A stretch of 64,000 nt of DNA from Microthrixaceae bacterium (GTDB lineage: Bacteria; Actinomycetota; Acidimicrobiia; Acidimicrobiales; Microtrichaceae). The position numbers and the translations under genes are program-made. Below, piece by piece: positions 10,560-21,149 of this stretch. How positions within the stretch are numbered: the stretch's first letter is position 1; every line of letters begins with the position of its first letter. Below the pieces are notes generated by a model. That model saw nothing but the letters and a program-made list of their open reading frames with translations. It searched no databases and had not been told where the DNA came from. The DNA lies in the NCBI GenBank assembly GCA_027493675.1, contig JAOSKI010000042.1, forward strand, positions 106,218 to 170,217. Direction: 5' to 3'.

Positions 10560-12941
10560 CGGTCACCGCCCCCACGGAGCACCTCGAGCGCAACCGGTGT
10601 CGGCACGCTCAGCAACTCCTCGTCGACGCCCACCTCCGCCGCGGCGACCATCGCCTCGGCATCACCGAGGGAGGAATCCAACCCGATGTGGTCCGGCGAC
10701 GCCCCGCTCACGTTCAGGCGACCGGTGGGGTCCAACCCGAGGATCCCGAGGGTCGTCAAGGCCCCCAGGACGGTCCATCCCAGGATCGCGATCAGGCGGA
10801 ACCCGGTGGAGCCGATGGCATTCTCCCATGGGATCAGCGCCGTGACGGCGAGCAGGACGACCAACCACACCGCAGTGGGACCGACACGGCCACGACGGTT
10901 CTCTCCGGGTGGGGGCAGGATCGCCGGAAGCACGGGCAGGACCGCGAAGGCGAGCACGACCACCGCTGCGAACAGGCCCCAGTTCGCGATCAGCTCGGTG
11001 CGTGCAGCGAGCCACAGCGCGGCGGCCGCCACGATCGCAGCGGCGATCGCCTCCCGGAGCGGGAGAAGTCCCGGTAGGCGTCCCCGATGTCGGCTGCGGC
11101 ACCGTCGGGGGTGCGCCCGAGGCCGATCCCCATGAAGCCCGGCATGACCGAGATCACCTGGGTGACCGAGGCGCTGAAGAACCCGGAACACACCGATCGC
11201 GTTGGCCGCAAGTGCGGTGGTCGCTATGGGCGCTACACCCAACAGGAGACCGCCCAGCAGGGCCCCACCCACCGAACCGATGCCACCGACGACTGCCAGC
11301 ATCGTGATCGGCAGCGACTGGTCGAGGCCGAAGTCGTCGACCACGAAGGTACGCCCTGCCAGTGCACCGCCGGCGCCGGCGATCGCGGCCGACAGGGCGA
11401 ACACACCGACCTTGGTCGACATGAGGTTCAGCCCGAGGGTCGCGCACGCAACCGGGGAATCACGCATCGCGGTGAGGCGACGACCCCATGCACTTCGCCG
11501 CAGGGCCACGAGGACGTTGGCTATGACGGCGAAGGCCACGGCGAGGACGACCAGCTGCCCGAAGTCGGATCCGACCTCCAGTGGTCCGATCTTCAGGTAC
11601 GGAACCGATGCCGTGCTGCCCGGCATCACATCCTGTTGCTGGAAGACCATCCAGTAGCAGAAGATCGCGAACGCCGCGGTGGCGAGCGCAAGGTAGATGC
11701 CGCTGAGGCGCAGCGCCGGCAGCGCCACCAGGGCACCGACCGCGGAGCAGACGGCTACTGCCACGAACACCCAGAAGACGTCGCCCGAAGCACCCCAACT
11801 GGCCATCACCACCGCGCCGATGCCTGTGAAGGTGAGCTGTGCGAGGGAGATCTGGCCCGAGTACCCGGTGAGCGGCACCAGCGACAGGGTGGCGATGGCG
11901 AAGCCGAACCCCTTGAGCAGGGTGTTCTGGTCGGGCCCGGACATGAGAGACCCGATCCCCACCACGGTGGCGACCAGCACCAGACCACCGATCGCCGCCA
12001 GGCGCTGGTTCGGCACCGGCATGGGTCGACGCGCCCGCTGGAGGCTGTGAGCACGCAGCCGGACCTGCGGTTGGGCGAGGATCACCAGGAACAACATGAT
12101 CGCGGGCACCGCCCGCTGGAGGTTGTCGAGAGCGATCGGACCCCACGCCGCATCGGCCGGCGTGTAGGCCCCCACGTAGGAGATGGCGAGCCCGAGCACG
12201 ATCGACCCGGCGAATGCCCCGGGGATGCTCCGCAGCCGCCCGACCACCGCCGCCGCATACGCGTTGACCACCAGCAAGGTGAGTGGAATGACCGACGGAG
12301 CCTGCTCGGAGGCGAGCAGCACTCCGGACACCGCTGCGAGCGATGCCCCGAGGGCCCACGAGAGCATCGAGGTGCGGTCCGGGCGTCCCCCGTTGAGCTT
12401 GAGCAACGAGCGGTCGTCGACCACGGCGCGCATCGCGATGCCCAGCCGGGTACCACGCAGGATGAAGCGCAACACGATCGCGACCACGATCGCGGTTCCG
12501 ATGGTGAGCAGGCGCTGTCCGGTCAACGTCACCCCGGCCACCTTCAACTCGCCGGTGCTCACCAGGTTGCCGAGGGGATGAGCCTGGTCCTCGGGCCAGA
12601 TCCACAGGGCCACGAAGATGAGCGCCACCATCAACGACACCGTGACGACGATCTTCACCACCTCCTGGGCCCCCTCGATGCCGCGCATGATGAAGCGCCT
12701 CGATTGCGGCACCGAACAACGGCGCGATCACGAGCACCACCAGGAAGAACGCCGGCCAGGTCGGCACACCCCATGCGACGTGCACCTGCCAGTAGGTGAA
12801 CGCCGCCATCATGCCGAACGCTCCGTGGGCGAAGTTGAAGATGCCCGAGGTCGTGTAGGTGACCACCAGGCCGCTGGCAGCGATCGCGAAGATCGCCGCC
12901 TGCGACAACCCGAGCACGGTGAAGGTCAGGAACTTGTCCAC
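10556..12941 (-). CDS. Fused LivH-LivM ABC transporter permease with C-terminal membrane extension
   Basis: One gene of about 794 codons encodes both permeases. The LivH half starts MDKFLTFTVLGLSQAAIFAI and includes TTSGIFNFAHGAFGMMAAF and RLGIAMRAVVDD. The LivM half includes LTGYSGQISLAQLTFTGIGA, ALRLSGIYLALATAAFAIF and ITMLAVVGGIGSVGGALLGG. After LivM about 190 residues follow: four further predicted membrane helices (e.g. LIANWGLFAAVVVLAFAVL) and a soluble tail ending VALEVLRGGGDR, not part of standard LivM. Indels near 12705 and 11150-11060 break the frame; there is no break at the H/M joint, so the fusion looks real. It overlaps livG. Confidence 0.88.
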
Positions 12942-13075
12942 CGTGTCATTTCCCCTTCAACATCAATCCCCCTGGTTCAGGACCCTCGACGGCCTACAGC
13001 CGACCTCGCGGAGCCGATCATCGAGTGTTCGCTTCGCGGGGTCCGCCTCGGAAGTGCATGGTGTCCGTCATCGAA

Positions 13076-13096
13076 GGTCCTGCCACCGGCAGGGCC
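13076..13096 (-). terminator. Hairpin between binding-protein gene and permease gene
   Basis: GGTCCTGCC / GGCAGGGCC form a 9-bp stem (one G-T) with loop ACC in the 241-base gap between the binding lipoprotein and livHM. No T-tract follows on the minus strand. Position suggests a partial terminator that keeps binding-protein mRNA above permease mRNA, as is common in such operons; this is inference. Confidence 0.45.
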
Positions 13097-13182
13097 GCTT
13101 GGTCGTTTCCGTCGCCCGAGCCGATGACACTATTCGACGGAAAGCCGCGCGGGCGACTGTTTCGCCGATACGTTCTCCGCAC

Positions 13183-14643
13183 CTACAGCGGTTGGTTCTC
13201 ACCGATGACACCCTTGCCCTCGTTCACGGGCACCTCGACCACGGCGTCGTCGGCGCACGAGAACCCGTCGACCGCGTCATCGGCGCCACCGATCTCGGGG
13301 TGGAGGCGCTCGAACTCGCCGTCGTCGTTGACGGTCAGGAGCATGGCGCACTCGGGTGAGGGGCCGCCCTCGGGGCCGGGATCGGTGGGCCCGTGCAGGC
13401 CACCCCGGTCCAGTCGTCGATCGCGTCGGCGGCGGTCAGGACGCACGCACGCGTGAGCACGCCTTCGTTGTCCGCAGCACAGTCGTTGGCTGCGGTGGCG
13501 AACAGAAGCCACGCCGAGAAGCTCTGCATACCCAGCACCGCAACCTTCCCGTCGTCGGTGTGCTGCTCCATGATCTCGACGTACTGGCGCACCGCAGGCC
13601 ACTTGTCGGCCTCCTCGAAGGGATGGAAGACCGACCGCACGATCGACCCCTTCGCGTTCTTGACGCCCGCGGACTCGACGAACACCTTGTCGTACACGTT
13701 GGTCTCCAGGACCGGGTAGCCCTTCCAACCCTGTTCCCGCAACGCCTTCACGTACGAACCCAGGTTCGTCGGCTCCCCCACGAAGTGCATGGACCCCGCT
13801 CCGCTGCGCACCACCTTCTGCGCGAGCGGGGTCCAGTCGGACTCACCGGTCGGCAGGTAGCTGAAGTCACCTGCCAACTCCGCCCCTTCTCCTTCCACCA
13901 CGGCGACGGCCTGGTTCCTGATCGTCTCCATCGAAGGGAGGTCGCCCCACACGACCGCCATCGACTCGCCTTCCTCGGGGTGCAGCTTCCTGAAGTCGCG
14001 CATCCACAGCGAAGTCGACTCCGACGCCGGGTGAGGGATGGGCTGCACCTGGCCGTTCGACTCGGCCTTCTCCGGAGAGGTGGTGAAGCCCGGGATGGCG
14101 GCGAGCCCACAGAGGTGGAAGTCCGATCCCTCTTTGCCGGAGAACTCCAGGTCGTCCTGGACGAAACCGCCACCGACCATCATGAACACGCCGTTGCACG
14201 CCTTGGCCATGGCGTTGGAGACCTCGAGGAGCTTGCCGTCGAGGTCGACCAGCTCGATCTGCAGCCCTCCGATGCCGCCCTGGTCGTTGCACCAGTCGGC
14301 GAAGGCCACCGAGGTGTCCCAGAGCTCCTTGTTCAGTCCCGGGCGGATCTGGCTCGAGCGGTCGCTGGCCACCCCGAGTCGCAGCACGTCGGTCGACCCG
14401 GCCGCCTCGTCGGCGTCGATGCTGTACTCACCCTCACCACACGGGGGAGTCGATCTCGCCGAAGGTGGCGCTGCTCGGACCGGAAGGGGCTCCGGCGTCG
14501 CCAGAGGTCGATTCCTGCTCCTGTTCGGCTCCTTCGACCTTGTTGCGAGCGGCACACGAAGTCGCCAGCAGAACTGCGGCCAGACCCAGGACGACCACCC
14601 TCACCGGGTGGCACCCGAGCCGACTCCGATACCTCGACGACAT
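13183..14643 (-). CDS. ABC transporter substrate-binding lipoprotein (branched-chain amino-acid type), paralogue 1
   Basis: About 485 residues. A signal peptide with lipobox (VVLGLAAVLLATSC) is followed by a Glu/Ser-rich linker, then a Peripla_BP_6-type domain: VLRLGVASDRSSQIRPGLNK, FMMVGGGFVQDDLEF, MAVVWGDLPSMETIRNQAVA, SAWLLFATAANDCAADN. The C-terminus ends GVIGENQPL. Indels near 14450 and 13410 split it. Start MSSRYRSRL at 14643 has a GGGGG-type ribosome binding site and gives a proper signal peptide. Two close paralogues lie at 21150 and 22654. Ligand unknown. Confidence 0.9.
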
Positions 14644-14818
14644 GTCCGAATCCCCCTCACAGGGTTGCAGGTACTGCTTGGCACCCGGTGGCGACGTCGC
14701 GGACACGCACCCGATGCGTTGGGCAAATCACGGCCAGGTCGTGTCCTGTCGGGACGTCCGCCGCGTGCGGGAAAATGCTGACGGACCGCCGGTTTTCCTG
14801 CAAATCCGGCCTGCCCCA

Positions 14819-14838
14819 CCGGCTCCCCACCGAGCCGG
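14819..14838 (-). terminator. Short hairpin after the wecA-like gene
   Basis: CCGGCTC / GAGCCGG, a 7-bp stem with a 6-base loop, lies 33 bases beyond the stop of the wecA-like gene on the minus strand, in the gap before the binding lipoprotein. No T-tract. It could terminate the glyA-wecA unit. Confidence 0.35.
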
Positions 14839-14870
14839 CTCGCCCCGGCGGACCGAGCGCGGCGAAACGC

Positions 14871-15975
14871 TCAACCGCGCGCGGTCGCGCGCCGGATGAT
14901 CGTGGGTGCGAACGGGGTGAACAGCAACAGCCCCAGTGCGGCGAGGCCGATCGGCACCATCGCATCACCCCGCCCCGTGTACACGGGGATGAGCACGAAT
15001 CCCGAGAGGACCGCGGTCCATGCCCACATGATGATCACCGCCCGGCGATGCCCGTGACCGAGGTCCATCAGCCTGTGATGCAGGTGGGCCTTGTCGGCGG
15101 TGGCAACGCCTGTGCGCTTGGTGGCACGCCTGAGAATCGCGAACACCGTGTCGATCAGGGGCACCGCAAGGATCACCAGCGGCAGGATCAGCGGGGCGAA
15201 GAAGAACCACGCCTGACCGGAGAACGGGTCGTCTGACTGGCCGCCGACGGCGATCGTCGAGGAGGCAAGCAGCACACCGAGCATCAGCGCACCGCTGTCG
15301 CCCATGAAGATGCTCGCCGGGTTGAAGTTGAACGGAAGGAAACCCAGGCACGCTCCGGCCGTCACGATGGCCACCAGCGGACCGACGTTGGACGGGTCGA
15401 GCACCCCTTCGTCGAGCAGTGCCCACCCGTACAGGAAGAAGGCACCGGAGGCGATCGCCACGATGCCCGCTGCGAGGCCGTCCAGACCGTCGATCAGGTT
15501 GACCACGTTTGCCATGCCGACCACCCAGATCACCGTCACCAACGCCGGAGAGGTCGGGTGGTAGCACGGTGAAGCCCACGAAGGGGACGCGGAAGTAGAT
15601 GATCGTGAGCCCCACGAACGTCAGCACCGAGCCCGAGAGCACCTGGCCCGCCACCTTGGCGGGTGGTGAGATGTCGCGCAGGTCGTCGATGAGGCCGATC
15701 AGCCACATGACCACCGCAGCCGTCACGACCCCCAGCACATTCCCCGGGGTCGTGAACACATCGTCGAGCGCCCCGAAGAACCACGCCGAGCCGAGGCCCG
15801 CGAGCACACCGATGAGCAGCGCTGTGCCACCCAGGATGGGCGTGGCCTCTGCGTGCACGCTGCGGTCGCTCGGATACGCCATCGCGTCGGCTCGGCGCGA
15901 GAGCACCCGGAGAGGCACCACCGCGAGGGCGGTCGCCGCGGCCGAGATGATCATCACCGCGATGTAGCTGCCCAC
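14871..15975 (-). CDS. wecA: WecA/TagO-type polyprenyl-phosphate sugar-1-phosphate transferase
   Basis: Membrane enzyme that attaches a sugar-1-phosphate (typically GlcNAc-1-P) to a polyprenyl phosphate, starting synthesis of a wall polymer. The family's acidic motifs are visible: [40 protein letters not shown], and the histidine motif [19 protein letters not shown]. Around ten membrane helices. One indel near 15550 separates the two halves. About 367 residues. It lies upstream of the atp operon, as rfe (Rv1302) does in M. tuberculosis, but here a transporter is inserted between them. Confidence 0.9.
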
Positions 15976-16014
15976 GACCTCAACCTACCGGTGACCGGGC
16001 CTGCGCAAGGCGAT

Positions 16015-16067
16015 CCGTTCTGTGGGGTGTGCGTGGCGCACAGCGCCACGCACACCCCACAGAACGG
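16015..16067 (-). terminator. Perfect 25-bp hairpin downstream of glyA
   Basis: Arms 16015-16039 and 16043-16067 are exact reverse complements around the loop ACA. It starts 51 bases after the repaired glyA stop (16118) and 40 bases before the wecA-like ATG. No T-tract, as is common for GC-rich actinobacterial I-shaped terminators. It is also the most stable simple hairpin I see in the window. Confidence 0.75.
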
Positions 16068-16117
16068 CCGCGGAGAGACCGAGCCGGGGTCGGGAGGGGC
16101 CTGGGCGACCAGCCGAA

Positions 16118-17356
16118 TCAGGGATACGGCCTGAAGCGCGCACAGGTCCACCACATCTGAGCGCACCGAAGCCGCCACTGCGTCGTCGCCAGGCGATCCG
16201 AGCACCCGTGCGATGAGGTCCGCGATGGTGCCCATCTCGACGGTCCCCATCCCCTGGGTGGTCACCGATGGGGTTCCGATCCGCAGGCCGGAGGTCACGA
16301 AAGGGCTGCGCGGGTCGTCGGGCACCGTGTTCTTGTTGAGGGTGATCCCTGCCCGGTCCAACGCGTTCTGGGCGTCCTTACCTGTGAGCTCGGAATCGAA
16401 GGAACGCAGGTCGATCAGCATCAGGTGGTTGTCGGTGCCACCGGAGACCAACCGGAACCCGTGACCGCCGAGCGCTTCGGCGAGGGCCTGGGCGTTGGCG
16501 ACGATCTGATGGGCGTACTCCGAGAAGCTCGGGTCCGCCGCCTCGTGGAACGCCACGGCCTTGCCTGCGATCACATGCTCCAAAGGACCGCCCTGCAGGC
16601 CCGGGAAGATCGCCTTGTCGATCGCGGGACCGAGATCCGCGGTGCTCAGGATCGCTCCACCTCGCGGCCCACGCAGGGTCTTGTGGGTGGTGAACGTGAC
16701 CACGTCCGCGATCCCCACCGGGTTCGGATGTGCACCACCCGCGATCAGCCCGGCGATGTGTGCCGCATCGAACATGAACAGTGCACCCACCTCGTCGCAG
16801 ATGGCGCGGATCGGCTCAGGTCGATCACCCTCGAATAGGCGGTAGCGCCTGCCACGATCATCTTCGGTCGGTGCTTCAACGCCAGGTCGCGGAGCTGTTC
16901 GAGGTCCATCCGTTCGTCCGACGGGGTGAGGCCGTAGCTCACGAAGTCGTAGATGCGCCCCGAGATGTTGACCGGCGACCCGTGGGTGAGGTGGCCACCG
17001 TGGTCGAGGCTCAGCCCCAGCACCGTGTCGCCCGGCTCCAGCAGCGCCAGGTAGACCGCCACGTTGGCATTCGCCCCCGAGTGGGGCTGCACGTTGGCGT
17101 GTTCGGCACCGAACAGCGAGCAGACCCGCCTACGTGCCAGGTCCTCGGCCTCGTCGATGAACTCGTTGCCCCCGTAGTAGCGCTTTCCCGGATAGCCCTC
17201 GGAGTACTTGTTGGTCAGCACCGAACCGACCGCCTCCATGACAGCCGGTGAGGTGAAGTTCTCCGACGCGATGAGTTGCAGCCCCGTGTTCTGGCGCTGC
17301 TGTTCTCGGTCGATGACCGCGAACAGCTCTGTGTCTCGTTCCGTTGGCCAGGGCAT
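16118..17356 (-). CDS. glyA: Serine hydroxymethyltransferase
   Basis: PLP enzyme that converts serine and tetrahydrofolate to glycine and 5,10-methylene-THF. N-terminus with [38 protein letters not shown] and [18 protein letters not shown] lysine in [14 protein letters not shown]. Indels near 16800 and near 16137. At the second, restoring one base gives [10 protein letters not shown] and a stop at 16118, the normal C-terminus, whereas the raw frame runs on through the hairpin to 15954. About 412 residues. Confidence 0.95.
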
Positions 17357-17427
17357 GTCTCGCTCCTAGGTGGTGCAGATGGTTCGGCGTGAGGGTTCGG
17401 CGTAGGGGTCCGGCGACGCGCCGAGGG

Positions 17428-17880
17428 TCAGTCGGTCGGCGTGAGGTCGTCAAGCTTGGCGGTTCTGCGGGCATGCCTGCCACCTTCGAACGAGGCGGCC
17501 AGCCACGCGCCCACTGCAGCCAGCGCGACGGTCTCGCCCACCAGGCGTTGGCCCAGGCAGATTACGTTGGCATCGTTGTGCTCGCGGGCGAGTCGTGCCG
17601 AGGTCTCGTCGTGGACCGTACCGGCGCGCACGCCGGGGATCTTGTCGGCGGCCATGCAGATGCCGATGCCCGAACCGCACACGGCGACACCCAGTTCGGC
17701 GTCGCCGCCTGCCACCGCCCGACCCACCGCTGCGCCGAAATCGGGATAGTCGACCGACTCCCCGGAGTGCGTGCCCAGGTCGAGCACCTCGAACCCCTGT
17801 TCGCGCAGATGTGCTGCGATGACGTCCTTCAGGCCGAACCCGGCGTGGTCGGCGCCCACGGCGATGGTGATGCTGCTCAC
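17428..17880 (-). CDS. rpiB: Ribose-5-phosphate isomerase B
   Basis: Intact, 150 residues, the normal RpiB size. N-terminal [17 protein letters not shown], active-site cysteine in [17 protein letters not shown], and [30 protein letters not shown] typical of the LacAB/RpiB family. It interconverts ribulose-5-P and ribose-5-P in the pentose phosphate pathway. It lies 71 bases upstream of glyA and is divergent from the thiolase-like gene. Confidence 0.95.
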   Translation of the reverse strand: MSSITIAVGADHAGFGLKDVIAAHLREQGFEVLDLGTHSGESVDYPDFGAAVGRAVAGGDAELGVAVCGSGIGICMAADKIPGVRAGTVHDETSARLAREHNDANVICLGQRLVGETVALAAVGAWLAASFEGGRHARRTAKLDDLTPTD

Positions 17881-17982
17881 CCGAACAGGCTACGCCGACG
17901 GCGCGACTCCCAGTACCCGCCCGACCTGAAGCGACGACCCGCTCCCGTGCACCCCGACCCGAGGGCCGGTACCTTTCCCCGG

Positions 17983-19487
17983 ATGAGCGTCGACCCCAAG
18001 ACACCAGTGATCGTCGGAGCTGGGCAGTTCCTCAACCGGGTGGACGAGGGTGCCGCGCCCATTTCCCCACTGATCTCGCCCTGGAGGCGATCAGCGCTGC
18101 TGCCACGGACTCAGGGGTGGGCATGGAAGTCGCCCGCCGGGCCGAGGTCGTCGCAGTGGTCCGGATGCTGTCATGGCGTTACAACGACCCTGGCCGGATC
18201 GTCGCCGAACGGCTCGGCGCCACGAGCGCACAGACCTGGTATCCGCCGATGGGCGGCAACACGCCGCAGATGATGCTCAACCGGATCTGCACCCAGATCA
18301 CCGAGGGACAACTCGACGTGGCACTGCTGTGCGGAGCAGAGGCCTGGAACACGCGGACGAATGCCAAGCGGGCCGGCACACGTGCGGAATGGGAGTCCCA
18401 GGACCCTCCGTCGTGCCCGACTGGGGCAGCGAGGAGACCTTCGATCTCGGCCATCCGGCCGAGCACGCCATGGGGATCGTCGCTCCCGTGCAGTCCTATC
18501 CGCTGTTCGAGACAGCGATCATGCACAAGGAGCCCGCCGAGCACCCCGACCGCACCCTACGCGACCAGATCGACATCGTGGGCGAGATGTGGGCGGGCTT
18601 CTCGCGCGGCCGCCCATAACCCCTATGCGTGGAACCGCTCGGAGTTGAGCGGACCTGAGATCACGACCGCGACCGACTCGAACCGCTACGTCGGCTGGCC
18701 CTACACCAAGCGCATGGTGTCGTACCCGGATGTCGACATGGCCTCGGCGCTGGTCGTGACGAGCGCGCAGGCCGCGACGTCGGCAGGCGTGCCCCGTGAC
18801 CGTTGGATCTTCCCGTGGAGCGGCACCGACGGAACGGACCTGGTGATGTCGGAGCGCGAGAGCTTCGTGCGGTCCCCTTCGATCGGAACCGCGGGCCGAC
18901 GGGCCCTCGAATTGGCCGGGCTCACCCTCGAACAGATCGACCACCTGGACGTCTATTCCTGCTTCCCTCGGCGGTGCAGCTCTTCTGCGAGGAGTTCGAC
19001 CTCGACCCGCTGAGTCGCCCGCTCACCGTGTACGGGGGCTTAGCGTTCGCAGGAGGCCCGTGGAACAACCCGGTCGGTCACGCCCTGGCAACCATGGTCG
19101 ACCGCCTGCGAGGGTCCGACGATGCGTTCGGGCTGGTCACCGCCAACGGCGGCAACGTGGACAAGCACGCTTTCGGCGTGCTCGGAACCGCTCCCCCGCC
19201 GAACGGCTTCCGCCACGATTGCCCTCAGGCTGAGATCGAAGCCGCTGCCACGCCGCGCAAGGTGCTCCAGGACTACAGCGGGCCGGCAACGGTGGGAAAC
19301 GTGGACCGTGATGCACGACCGTTCGAACGAGCCGGAGCGCTACCTGGGAAGCTGCCCTCACCCCACAGGGCGATCGGACGTGGACGGCCGGCACCGACGC
19401 CGACCTCATGGCCGCTGCGGTGAGCACCGACATCGGCGGCAAGCGGGTTCAAGTAGGCCCGGGGGCACCATCGACCTCATGGAATGA
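17983..19487 (+). CDS. Thiolase-like protein (TLP1 type) with extra C-terminal domain
   Basis: About 500 residues. A thiolase fold is shown by MSVDPKTPVIVGAGQFLNRV at the start and NPVGHALATM plus VTANGGNVDKHAFGVLG near the end of the thiolase part. Where thiolases carry the nucleophilic cysteine, this protein reads WYPPMGGNTPQMMLN, with no cysteine. The last 80 residues (ETWTVMHDRSNEPERYLGSC ... GGTIDLME) match the additional domain of mycobacterial thiolase-like protein type 1. At least four indels. An acyl-CoA-related role is likely, but normal thiolase chemistry is doubtful. Confidence 0.75.
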
Positions 19488-19520
19488 ACATCAGCTGCCG
19501 CTGACGCACCACCGGAGCGG

Positions 19521-19898
19521 TCAGGAACCCAGACGCGACGCAAGGATCGCATGGATGCGCTCCGCTGCCTTGGGCATGTCATCCAACAGCCTGTTGAACC
19601 CGTGCGTGTCGAAGCGCAGCAGGATCATGGGATCGTTGGCCACCACGGTCGCCGTGCGTGGGCGGTGGTCGATGAGTGCCATCTCCCCGATCGTCGAACC
19701 GGGTCCAACCGTTGCGATGTGCTCGCCGCTCACGAACACCCCGGCGGTTCCCTCGGCGATGGCATAGCAGTACGTGCCTGGGTCGCCCTGGTCGACCAGG
19801 ACCTCCCCGGCGGGCACCTCCACCGCGCACCCAACCTGCCGAGGCGCTCCAACTCCGGGGACGACATGCCCTCGAAGAGCGGGATCGACCTCAACCAT
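19521..19898 (-). CDS. Cyclic-nucleotide-binding domain protein
   Basis: About 126 residues, essentially one cNMP-binding beta-roll: VPAGEVLVDQGDPGTYCYAI, EGTAGVFVSGEHIATVGPGS, and the phosphate-binding cassette TIGEMALIDHRPRTATVVAN. No DNA-binding helix-turn-helix follows, so it is not a full CRP-type regulator. An indel near 19845 scrambles residues 10-20; the other frame restores FEGMSSPELERLGRLG. It is tail-to-tail with the thiolase-like gene. The partner is unknown. Confidence 0.8.
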   Translation of the reverse strand: MVEVDPALRGHVVPGVGAPRQVGCAVEVPAGEVLVDQGDPGTYCYAIAEGTAGVFVSGEHIATVGPGSTIGEMALIDHRPRTATVVANDPMILLRFDTHGFNRLLDDMPKAAERIHAILASRLGS

Positions 19899-19955
19899 CC
19901 AACGCCATCGTCGTGTTGCGGACCCCTGTCATCACACGGAGGCTACCGTGCAACC

Positions 19956-20990
19956 ATGCAGGCCGTGGTGATGAGCAATGGCCGGTTGTCCCTCGATGAG
20001 CTCGTGGATCCCACACCCGGGCCGGGTCAGCTGATCGCCGAGGTCCTCGCCTGTGGGATCTGCGGCTCCGACATCCACACCCTCGACAACACCGACGAGT
20101 TCGCCTCCATGTCGGCAGCGGCGGCGGCGATCACCGACTTCCCGACCGAGGTCCTCGATCCCGCCGCCGACGTGGTGATGGGCCATGAGTTCTGCGCCCG
20201 GGTGACCGAGCTCGGAGACGACACCGGCGCTTGCGCACCCGGTGACGTGGTGGTGTCGATGCCGATCGTCCTGGATGCCACAGGGGTCCACCCGGTCGGC
20301 TACTCATCGGTGTACCCGGGCGGCTATTCGGAGAGGATCGTGCTCTCCGAGGGTCTCTGTGTGAAGGTCCCCAACGGTCTCGATCCCCGACACGCGGCTC
20401 TCACCGAGCCCATGGCGGTGGGGTTGCACGCGGTGGAGATGAGCCGCATCACCCCGCGGCACGATGCGGTGGTGCTCGGAGCGGGTCCGGTGGGGCTCGC
20501 GATCGTGGCGGCCCTGCGCCTCGCCGGAACCGAGACGATCATCGCCGCAGACCCGTCCCCCCGCCGCCGAGGGCTGGCCACGGTCATGGGAGCGAGCCAC
20601 GTGGTCGACCCCGGCGAGGAACCCGCTCTGGATGCGTGGCGCCGTGTAGCAGGACGTCACGACCTGGTCGTGTTCGAGGCCGTCGGGATCCCGGGGATGA
20701 TCGACACCGCCACCAACGCCGCCCCACGCGGGTCGCAGGTGGTCGTGGCGGGGGTGTGCATGCAACAGGACAGCTTCCACCCGATGGCGGCGGTGCTGCG
20801 GGAGCTCGACTACCAGTTCGTGTTCGGCTACGACCCCGGGCAGTTCGGCCGGACCCTGCGGCGCATCTCCGAAGGTGAGATCGACGTCGGCCCGATGATC
20901 ACCGGTTCGGTTCCGCTCTCCGGCGTAGCCGACGCCTTCGAGGACCTCCGCGACCCCGAGCGCCACGCGAAGGTCCTCGTCGTCCCCTGA
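19956..20990 (+). CDS. Zinc-type medium-chain alcohol dehydrogenase family protein
   Basis: Intact, 344 residues. Catalytic-zinc ligands are in VLACGICGSDIHTLD and VVMGHEFCARV, and the NAD(P)-binding motif is VVLGAGPVGLAIVAAL. The four-cysteine structural-zinc lobe usual after the GD-x-V motif is missing; that region reads DVVVSMPIVLDATGVHPVGY. ATG at 19956 chosen because the conserved domain starts there; an upstream in-frame extension overlaps the cNMP gene. Substrate not predictable. Confidence 0.9.
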   Translation: MQAVVMSNGRLSLDELVDPTPGPGQLIAEVLACGICGSDIHTLDNTDEFASMSAAAAAITDFPTEVLDPAADVVMGHEFCARVTELGDDTGACAPGDVVVSMPIVLDATGVHPVGYSSVYPGGYSERIVLSEGLCVKVPNGLDPRHAALTEPMAVGLHAVEMSRITPRHDAVVLGAGPVGLAIVAALRLAGTETIIAADPSPRRRGLATVMGASHVVDPGEEPALDAWRRVAGRHDLVVFEAVGIPGMIDTATNAAPRGSQVVVAGVCMQQDSFHPMAAVLRELDYQFVFGYDPGQFGRTLRRISEGEIDVGPMITGSVPLSGVADAFEDLRDPERHAKVLVVP

Positions 20991-21149
20991 ACCACTCGCG
21001 AACTCCGGCACAGCGCCGAAGTCAGCTCACAGCGCACGCGTTGGCCGGCCGGACGAGCCGGAGGTGACGGCTTTGGAGCTCCGGGGCGCCGAAGTCGGCT
21101 ACGGTGACGCCCGCATCACAATCGGGGCGACTGACACGGGGGCAAGACC

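Noticed and set aside
13356..15236. A 626-codon open frame on the plus strand
   Set aside because: It lies antisense to the binding lipoprotein and wecA-like genes and shows only the arginine/histidine/glycine-rich composition typical of GC-rich shadow frames.
16015..16067. A fourth copy of the 53-nt element
   Set aside because: Same total length but unrelated sequence, much longer stem and codirectional neighbours.
19551..19955. N-terminal extension of the dehydrogenase
   Set aside because: The in-frame extension overlaps the oppositely oriented cyclic-nucleotide-binding gene, and the conserved fold starts at 19956.
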